Assembly (NCBI RefSeq): GCF_900102195.1
Contig: NZ_FNBE01000002.1
Span: 372,001-436,000 of the forward strand
Direction: 5' to 3'
Origin: Pseudonocardia oroxyli
Lineage (GTDB): Bacteria > Actinomycetota > Actinomycetes > Mycobacteriales > Pseudonocardiaceae
DNA: 64,000 nucleotides
A program made the translations under genes and the position numbers. Positions 58,729-64,000 of this stretch are shown here, piece after piece (positions within the stretch are counted from its first letter, which is position 1; every line of letters begins with the position of its first letter). The notes beneath the pieces are model-generated. The model made no database searches and was not told the origin of the DNA. It saw only the letters and a program-made list of their open reading frames with translations.

Positions 58729-59664
58729 GTGAGGGCGGCGGAGCCGTGGCCGCCCGCGGAGTGGACGGACTGGCCCGAGCAGGAGCCGGGCGGCACGGTG
58801 GTGGGGAGCGGCCGTCCGCCCGGTGCGGCGCGAGGGCCGGGGAGCCACCCGGAGGAGGCCCGCCGGTCCGCGGGCCCGGAGCGGTCGGCGGCGCGCTCGG
58901 GGGAGAGTGCCGCCGACCGGCTCGCCGCCGCCCGTGGGCTGCTGCGCCGGATGGAGGAGCGGACCGCCGGGACGGAGCGCCCCGCACCCGCTCCGGGGGA
59001 GGACGGCCGGGTGCTCCCGGTCGCGGCGGCGCTGTCCCCGCTGCTGCCCGCGGGAGGGCTGCGGCGGGGGAGCACGGTGGCGGTCGCGGGTGGCCCCGGG
59101 TCGCTGTCCCTGCTGTTCGCGCTGCTCGCCGAGGCGTCGGCGGAGGGCGCGTGGGCGGGGGTGGTCGGGGTGCCCGGGCTCGGTGCGGTCGCCGCCGCGG
59201 AGGCCGGGGTGCGGCTCGAGCGGCTCGCGCTCGTGCCCCAGCCGGGTGCGGACCTGGTGGCGGTGGCGTCCGCGCTGCTCGACGGGCTGGACCTCGTGGT
59301 GCTGGCCGGTGCCCGCGGAGTGCGGGCGGGGGACCGGCAGCGGCTGGCCGCCCGTGCCCGGCAACGCGGGTCGGTGCTGCTCGCGCTGGGTCCCTGGCCC
59401 GGCGCGGACCTGACCCTGGGCTGTCGGGACGTGCGCTGGCGCGGGACGGATCGGGGCGCGGGCAGGCTGCGCGCGCGCCGCGCGGTGGTGCACTGCGGCG
59501 GCCGGGGCACGGGGGTCGCGGGTCGGGAGGCGGAACTGCTGCTGCCGGGTGCGCGGGGGGTCGCGGAGGTGGGGCACGTGGCCGATCCCGGTGCGGCCGA
59601 TCCCGGGTGGCCCGGCGCGGGCTCGGGCGCGGAGGAGCCGGCGGCCGCGGCGGCGGTGTCGTGA
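58729..59664 (+). CDS. imuA': ImuA'-type mutasome accessory protein
   Basis: A 311-residue protein in the place of M. tuberculosis Rv3395c. The N-terminal 80 residues are Pro/Arg/Ala-rich. From ADRLAAARGLLRRMEERTAG it resembles ImuA', with a RecA-like core lacking a normal Walker A: LPAGGLRRGSTVAVAGGPGSLSLLFALLAEASA, then GVVGVPGLGAVAAAEAGVRLERLALVP and LDLVVLAGARGVRAGDRQRL. ImuA' is recruited with ImuB and DnaE2 for damage-induced mutagenesis. GTG at 58729 is the first start after the last stop. SOS control is indicated by the upstream LexA box. Confidence 0.82.
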   Translation: MRAAEPWPPAEWTDWPEQEPGGTVVGSGRPPGAARGPGSHPEEARRSAGPERSAARSGESAADRLAAARGLLRRMEERTAGTERPAPAPGEDGRVLPVAAALSPLLPAGGLRRGSTVAVAGGPGSLSLLFALLAEASAEGAWAGVVGVPGLGAVAAAEAGVRLERLALVPQPGADLVAVASALLDGLDLVVLAGARGVRAGDRQRLAARARQRGSVLLALGPWPGADLTLGCRDVRWRGTDRGAGRLRARRAVVHCGGRGTGVAGREAELLLPGARGVAEVGHVADPGAADPGWPGAGSGAEEPAAAAAVS

Positions 59665-59749
59665 GCGGCGGCGCCGACGATCGCCGTCCGCGGCGCGCAG
59701 GTGCCGGATACGGCACCTGCGCACCGCAGGCCGCGATCAGGGGGCCCCG

Positions 59750-61879
59750 ATGAGCGCGGAGCGGGTGGTGGCGGTGTGGGCGCCGGACTGGCCGGTGGTC
59801 GCGGCCATGAAGGCCGCGCACGTGTCCCCCCACCGGCCCGCGGCGGTGTTCCTGGCCAACCGGGTGGTGGCGTGCTCGGCGGGGGCCCGGTCCTCGGGGG
59901 TGCGCCGGGGGTTGCGCCGGCGCGAGGCGCAGGCACGGTGTCCCGACATCGCGGTCCTGACCCCGGACACCGAGCGGGACGCGCGGGCGTTCGAGCCCGT
60001 CGTCGTCGCGGTGGAGGAGCTGGCGCCGGGCGTGGAGGTGGTCCGGCCGGGGTTGCTCGTGCTGCCCGCGAAGGGCCCGGTCGGGTACTTCGGCGGCGAG
60101 CGGGCCGCGGCCGAGCGGCTGGTCGACCAGGTGGCCGCGCGGACCGGCGTCGAGGTGCAGATCGGGTTCGCGGACGGGCTGTTCGCGGCGGTGCTCGCGG
60201 CGCGGCGCGGCGTGGGCGTCGAGGCCGGGCGTAGCGCGGAGTTCCTCGCCCCGCTGAGCGTGGCGGAGCTCGACCGGGAGCCGGACGTCGACCGGGCCGA
60301 GCTCGTCGACCTGCTGCGCCGCCTGGGTCTGCGGAGCCTGGGGGCGTTCGGCGCGCTCGCGGCCGCGGACGTCGCCTCCCGTTTCGGCGCCGACGCGGTG
60401 CTGGCCCACCGGCTCGCCCGCGGCCTGGACCCCCGCCCGCCCGTCCGTCGTCGACCGCCGGAGGAGCTGGCCGCCGAGGTCGAGCTGGACCCGCCGGTGG
60501 AGCGGGTGGACGCGGCCGCGTTCGCCGCCCGGTCGCTCGCGGAGCGGCTGCACCGCACGCTGGCCGGGCACGGTCTGTCGTGCACGCGGCTCGGGGTGTG
60601 GGCGCGCACCGAGCAGGGCGAGGAACTGGTGCGGGTGTGGCGGTGCGCGGAGCCGCTCACCCCCTCGGGCACGGTCGACCGGGTCCGCTGGCAGCTCGAC
60701 GCCTGGCTCACCCGCGGCGGCTCCGGCGCGGTCGTCGCGCTGCGGCTCACCCCGGAGGAGACGGTCACCGCGGGGGCGCTGCAGCTCGGGCTGTGGGGAG
60801 ACGTCGGGGAGTCCGACGAGCGCGCGGGCCGCGCCCTGGTCCGGGTGCAGGCCCTGCTCGGGCCGGAGTCCGTGGTCACGGCGGTGCTGACGGGCGGCCG
60901 TGATCCCGGGGAGCGGGTGCGGCTCGTGCCGTGGGGAGACGACCGCGAGGCGGGCACCCGCGGCGCCGGTCCGCTCGAGGGCCCGCCCGCCCCTGCACCG
61001 ACCCCCGGCTACGGCCCCTACCCGGACGCCCTGCGCCGGTCCGTGCTCGCCCACCCCGCCGGCCGAGCGCTGGGCGTCCGCACACCCCCGGCCCTCCACC
61101 TCGTCCGTGAGTCCCCCACCCCGGCCCCGCGAGTCCCCCACTCCGGACACGCGAGTCCCGCACCTCGGACACGCGAGTCCCGCACCCCGGACACGCGAGT
61201 CCCGCACCCCGGACCCGCGAGTCCCCCGGACCGGACCCACGAGCCCCTCGGTCCGGACACGCGCGTCCCCCTCACCGAGCCCGCGAGTCCTCCGCTGCAG
61301 GCTCGCGAGTCGGACACCGGCGCTGGGGAGGACGTCTCGGGTGATGCCCCCGCGGGTGTCGGGGCGGGCGCCACGCCGGACTCGGCGCCGCAGCCCCCGC
61401 CTCCCCTCGCGCGCGCCGCCCCGCGCGGGTTCGCCCCGGACGCTCCGGAGGCCGCGCTGCGCGGCACCGCACCCGCGAACCACAAGGAGCCCGTGGCCCG
61501 CGGGCCCGCCCGCTCCCAGGCGGTGCGCACGGCCGCGGCGGCGCGGGACCCGGTGCCCGCCTGGCCCGGCCGGTTACCCGCGCCCTCGCCCGCGACGGTG
61601 CCCGCCGAACCCCTGCCCGTCGAGCTGCGAGACGCTGCGGACCAGCCCGTCCACCTGCCCGAACCGGACCTGCTCAGCGCCGACCCGCACCGCCTGCTGC
61701 TGCCGCCGCACCCGCCCCGGGAGATCCGCGGCTGGGCGGGGCCGTGGCCGGTGGTGCAGCGCTGGTGGTCGCCGGAGGGCGCGGTGGGTTCCCGGCTGCA
61801 GGTCGAGCTGTCCGACGGTGTCGCCCTCCTGCTCCGGTACCGGGAGCAGCGCTGGTGGGTCGTCGGGATCTATGACTGA
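59750..61879 (+). CDS. imuB: ImuB, catalytically inactive Y-family polymerase homologue, with repeat-derived insert
   Basis: A 709-residue protein; mycobacterial ImuB is about 525. The N-terminal part matches ImuB (VVAVWAPDWPVVAAMKAAHV, PAAVFLANRVVACSAGARSSGVRRG). The polymerase acidic residues are absent, as known for the family. LRRLGLRSLGAFGALAAADVASRFG is the helix-hairpin-helix, and the C-terminal end (GWAGPWPVVQRWWSPEGA, then REQRWWVVGIYD) is intact. Residues about 453-519 are encoded by a 22-bp tandem array and read as Pro/Arg/Ser-rich peptide; a disordered stretch continues to about 610. ImuB normally binds the beta clamp and DnaE2. dnaE2 is not adjacent. ATG 59750. Confidence 0.88.
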   Translation: MSAERVVAVWAPDWPVVAAMKAAHVSPHRPAAVFLANRVVACSAGARSSGVRRGLRRREAQARCPDIAVLTPDTERDARAFEPVVVAVEELAPGVEVVRPGLLVLPAKGPVGYFGGERAAAERLVDQVAARTGVEVQIGFADGLFAAVLAARRGVGVEAGRSAEFLAPLSVAELDREPDVDRAELVDLLRRLGLRSLGAFGALAAADVASRFGADAVLAHRLARGLDPRPPVRRRPPEELAAEVELDPPVERVDAAAFAARSLAERLHRTLAGHGLSCTRLGVWARTEQGEELVRVWRCAEPLTPSGTVDRVRWQLDAWLTRGGSGAVVALRLTPEETVTAGALQLGLWGDVGESDERAGRALVRVQALLGPESVVTAVLTGGRDPGERVRLVPWGDDREAGTRGAGPLEGPPAPAPTPGYGPYPDALRRSVLAHPAGRALGVRTPPALHLVRESPTPAPRVPHSGHASPAPRTRESRTPDTRVPHPGPASPPDRTHEPLGPDTRVPLTEPASPPLQARESDTGAGEDVSGDAPAGVGAGATPDSAPQPPPPLARAAPRGFAPDAPEAALRGTAPANHKEPVARGPARSQAVRTAAAARDPVPAWPGRLPAPSPATVPAEPLPVELRDAADQPVHLPEPDLLSADPHRLLLPPHPPREIRGWAGPWPVVQRWWSPEGAVGSRLQVELSDGVALLLRYREQRWWVVGIYD
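61107..61320. repeat. 22-bp tandem repeat array inside imuB
   Basis: Nine contiguous units of exactly 22 bases begin at 61107, 61129, 61151, 61173, 61195, 61217, 61239, 61261 and 61283, plus a partial tenth. The central units start GCGAGTCCCGCACC and end GGACAC; the outer ones are more diverged. At unit joints the sequence GGACACGCGAGTCC is a near-palindrome (GGAC-N-CGCG-N-GTCC). Since 22 is not divisible by three, successive units are read in rotating frames, all open. Confidence 0.93.
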
Positions 61880-61940
61880 GCCGGGCCCGGAGGGGTCGCG
61901 CCGCCGGACCCGTCGGCCGAGGTGCTCGCCCGCCGATGTC

Positions 61941-61993
61941 CGACTCGCGTGTCCGGACCGGGGGACTCGCGTGTCGGGAGTGGGGGACTCGCG
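61941..61993. repeat. 22-bp repeat family, reverse orientation
   Basis: Two full units (61941-61962 and 61963-61984) and a partial third, opening GGACTCGCGTGTC, are the reverse complement of the imuB array unit. They lie between the convergent imuB and M28 peptidase genes, ending at the peptidase stop. Confidence 0.85.
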
Positions 61994-61994
61994 G

Positions 61995-63392
61995 TCAGCG
62001 GGGCGGGACGCCGTTCAGGGTGAGGGCGAAGCGGCCGATCGTGCCCGCCAGGGCGTCCACGTTGCGGTCCAGGGCCTGGCGGTCGACGTTGGCGAGGGTG
62101 TCGCAGGGCTGGTGGTAGCAGGCGTCGTACGGGGTGCCCGCCGTGCCGCCCCACTGTGTCGCCTGCTCGGGGGTCTTCGCCTCCTCCGCGCCGGTGAACA
62201 GCCCGCCCGCAGGGATGTCCGCCTCGATGAAGGGGCCGTAGTCCGAGCGGCCGTCGAAGTCCGTGCCGGAGCCCTGCACCCCGACCGCGGCGAGCTGCTC
62301 GAGCAGCACCTGCTCCACGGCGGCCGACCCCGCCGGGCCCGGGCCCTCGCCCTCGCGGTCGGAGTCGTCGCCGTCGTAGACGAGGTAGCCGGGGTTGGGC
62401 GACCCGACCATGTCCAGGTTCAGGTAGAGCGCGATCCGCGCCGCATCCTCCGGCGAGAGTCCTTCGACGTACCGCGTGGAGCCGACCAGGCCGACCTCCT
62501 CGGCGCCCCACCACGCGAACCGCACGGCCTGCTCGGCGGCGGGCGCGGGACCCAGGGCGAGCGCGACGTCGAGCAGCGCGGCCGATCCGGTGCCGTTGTC
62601 GTTGATCCCGGGTCCCTCCGGCACGGAGTCGAGGTGCGCCCCGGCCATCACGACCCGGTCCGGGTTCCCGGTGGTGGTCTGCGCGATGACGTTCCGGCTG
62701 GTCGTCTCGGTGGTCGTGGCCGCGACGAGCAGGGTGACCGGCGCCCCGGCGCGGGTGGCGAGCTGCTCCCCGACGGCCTTCGAGACGCCCAGGGACGGGA
62801 CCGTGCCGTCGAGGTCGCCGAGGGTGCCGTCGAGCGGGCCGTCCTCGCTGTTGGAGACGATCAACGCGGCGGCCCCCGCCGTGCGCGCGTTCTGGGACTT
62901 CACCCCGAACGGGCAGGTCCCCCGCTGGACGAGCACGACGGCGCCCGCGGGCGTCCCGGCGAGCTCCTCCGGTGTGCAGCCGAGCGTGCCCGCCACGTGC
63001 AGCGGTGCGCTGACCTCGCCCGCGGGGGAGAAACCCATGGCCCCCGCCTCGACCGGGGCGCCGTCCACGGTCAGCCGCTTGTCCTGGAGCGCGAACGCCC
63101 GGACGTCGAACGACGGGGTGTCCACGGTGAAGCCCGCCGCCCGCAGCGTCTCGGCCACGTAGTCGACGCTCGCGTCGTAGCCCGGGGTGCCCAGGGCTCG
63201 GTTGCCGCCGTGCTCGTCGGCGATCGCCTGGAGCCGCTCCAGGTGGGCGTGGGCGCGGTCGCCGCTCGCGGTCGCGACGAGTCGCGCGGGCAGCGTCGGG
63301 TCGCTCGCCGGCGCCGCGGCGGGTGCCGGGGCTGCACCGCAGCCCACCAGGAGGGCCGCGAGCCCCACGAGCCCCGCCAGTCGTCCGCGCAT
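61995..63392 (-). CDS. M28 family zinc aminopeptidase, lipoprotein
   Basis: A 465-residue secreted enzyme. The signal peptide ends in the lipobox LLVGC with Cys18, so it is probably lipid-anchored outside the membrane. A protease-associated domain occupies about 130-240 (GAVVLVQRGTCPFGVKSQNARTAGAAALI). The catalytic domain has the zinc ligands in AGAHLDSVPEGPGINDNGTG (His and Asp), the Glu pair in AWWGAEEVG, Asp in LNLDMVGSPN and His in CYHQPCD. It cleaves N-terminal residues from peptides. ATG at 63392 starts the signal; a longer frame reaches 63485. Confidence 0.92.
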   Translation of the reverse strand: MRGRLAGLVGLAALLVGCGAAPAPAAAPASDPTLPARLVATASGDRAHAHLERLQAIADEHGGNRALGTPGYDASVDYVAETLRAAGFTVDTPSFDVRAFALQDKRLTVDGAPVEAGAMGFSPAGEVSAPLHVAGTLGCTPEELAGTPAGAVVLVQRGTCPFGVKSQNARTAGAAALIVSNSEDGPLDGTLGDLDGTVPSLGVSKAVGEQLATRAGAPVTLLVAATTTETTSRNVIAQTTTGNPDRVVMAGAHLDSVPEGPGINDNGTGSAALLDVALALGPAPAAEQAVRFAWWGAEEVGLVGSTRYVEGLSPEDAARIALYLNLDMVGSPNPGYLVYDGDDSDREGEGPGPAGSAAVEQVLLEQLAAVGVQGSGTDFDGRSDYGPFIEADIPAGGLFTGAEEAKTPEQATQWGGTAGTPYDACYHQPCDTLANVDRQALDRNVDALAGTIGRFALTLNGVPPR

Positions 63393-63577
63393 CGATACCC
63401 CGTTCGTCCGGTTTCGATCAGTGTCCGCCATTCGGGCGCCGTGTGCCGGGCCGGAGTATCCACGGACGCTCCACGGCTGCGGCACAGGCTCCTCTCAGGC
63501 TGGGGGAGTGGAATCAGGGGCATCGGGAGTGAGCGCGACCGGTAGCTGGGGAGCCCCCGGGTCCGCGCCCCCCGTCG

Positions 63578-63632
63578 GACCGGATGACGCCGGTCGGGGG
63601 CTGGGGAGCGGCCCGGCCGGTGTCATCCGGTC
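63578..63632. repeat. Imperfect inverted repeat with 16-base arms
   Basis: GACCGGATGACGCCGG and CCGGTGTCATCCGGTC pair at 15 of 16 positions (one G/T) over a 23-base loop. No coding gene ends here, so it is not an obvious terminator; an operator or mobile remnant is possible. Confidence 0.55.
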
Positions 63633-63729
63633 AGCTCTGTGCGCTGCGCGGACGTCCCCGGCGGTGGTCCGTTCGGGTGGCACTCGTCCGAACCTGTGGA
63701 TGACTCGGCCGTCGCGCCTTTCGGGCTGG

Positions 63730-63757
63730 CCTTCTCGTCGAGGGCAAGGTCTAGCGT
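63730..63757 (+). promoter_or_regulatory. Candidate MerR-type promoter/operator, leaderless merR
   Basis: TAGCGT (63752-63757) ends seven bases before the merR ATG, fitting a leaderless mRNA. A partial dyad CCTTCTCGTCGAGGGCAAGG (63730-63749) lies just upstream where MerR proteins usually bind between -35 and -10. Confidence 0.35.
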
Positions 63758-63764
63758 CGCGCCC

Positions 63765-64000
63765 ATGCGGATCGGGGAGCTGGCCGAGCGCGCGGGGGTG
63801 AGCCCGCGGGCGTTGCGGCACTACGAGGAGTTGGGCCTGCTGCCCGCGCGGCGGGCGGCGAACGGCTACCGGGCCTACGGCGCGGAGGACGTCGCGGCGG
63901 TCGCGGAGATCCGGGCGCTGGTGGATCTCGGCATGTCGCTGGAGGAGACGCGCCCGTTCGTCGAGTGCCTGCGGGCGGGGCACCCGAGCGGCGGGAGCTG
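63765..64000 (+). CDS. MerR-family transcriptional regulator (3' end outside window)
   Basis: The first 78 residues of a MerR protein. The winged HTH is complete: MRIGELAERAGVSPRALRHY, then EELGLLPARRAANGYRAYGAED, followed by the start of the dimer helix (EIRALVDLGMSLEETRPFVECL). The ECLRAGHP end suggests the group that continues into a long coiled coil with Cys-containing sensor. The ligand cannot be told from this part. Confidence 0.9.
   Translation, partial: MRIGELAERAGVSPRALRHYEELGLLPARRAANGYRAYGAEDVAAVAEIRALVDLGMSLEETRPFVECLRAGHPSGGS

Larger units (their letters stand above)
63393..63764. other. Divergent region between M28 peptidase and merR
   Basis: No gene is supported. A long imperfect hairpin lies near 63578-63632 (separate entry) and a likely leaderless promoter of the merR gene at the end. 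The first 100 bases are less GC-rich and should hold the peptidase promoter. Confidence 0.5.

Noticed and set aside
58490..58732. 80-codon frame between the SOS box and imuA'
   Set aside because: Gly/Arg-rich composition of a shadow frame, no binding site and no similarity I can recognise.
61107..61320. CRISPR array
   Set aside because: Units are contiguous without spacers, 22 bases long, and lie within a coding sequence; no cas genes are present.

Overview
The window is a contiguous stretch of a very GC-rich actinobacterial chromosome. Gene content points to the order Pseudonocardiales: a WhiB-family Fe-S regulator next to groESL, a BldM-type regulator, SigD with its anti-sigma factor, guaB2/guaB3, actinobacterial start-codon habits (many GTG starts and GTGA/ATGA overlaps) and a LexA box of the mycobacterial type. 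The genus cannot be fixed from the sequence; Pseudonocardia or a close relative is my best guess.

Layout. (1) 1-8.2 kb: alanine racemase end, an alpha/beta hydrolase, the tRNA t6A genes tsaE, tsaB and tsaD interleaved with a HAD phosphatase-like gene and rimI, an aldo/keto reductase, then CIRCE-controlled groES-groEL. (2) 8.2-20.2 kb: a developmental and regulatory block (WhiB3-like, a CarH-like MerR protein, a hypothetical, BldM-like with a degenerate receiver, SigD plus RsdA), a TetR/epimerase pair, a DUF5319 protein, guaB2 and guaB3, and a decayed secreted hydrolase. (3) 20.2-27.9 kb: a universal stress protein and amine/amino-acid permease, a saccharopine-dehydrogenase-like enzyme, a copper amine oxidase, and an ABC exporter with its divergent TetR. 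(4) 27.9-35.4 kb: a four-gene minus-strand operon (DUF2126 transglutaminase, circularly permuted ATP-grasp plus alpha-E, a second transglutaminase, a zinc peptidase) that resembles predicted peptide-ligation systems. (5) 35.5-43.2 kb: guaA, PspC-family envelope proteins with a two-component pair, and a low-complexity secreted protein. (6) 43.2-57.2 kb: chorismate mutase, pcrA/uvrD1, an M23 peptidase, a lipase, sucCD, two membrane proteins, purN and purH. (7) 57.0-64 kb: a glycosyltransferase, an SOS-boxed imuA'-imuB pair, an M28 lipoprotein peptidase and the start of a MerR gene.

Regions 1-2 keep the gene order known from M. tuberculosis Rv3423c-Rv3410c, with guaA and imuA'B (Rv3396c-Rv3394c there) now separated, and region 6 matches Rv0948c-Rv0957. 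The two ancestral blocks lie side by side here.

The least explained material is repetitive DNA. A 65-bp palindromic element has five same-length copies (two near 15.5 kb, three near 52 kb, two of those inside a duplicated 181-bp unit). A separate tandem family with an exact 22-bp period occurs at 51.6, 61.1 and 61.9 kb. At 61.1 kb it lies inside imuB, where the reading frame rotates by one base each repeat and stays open.
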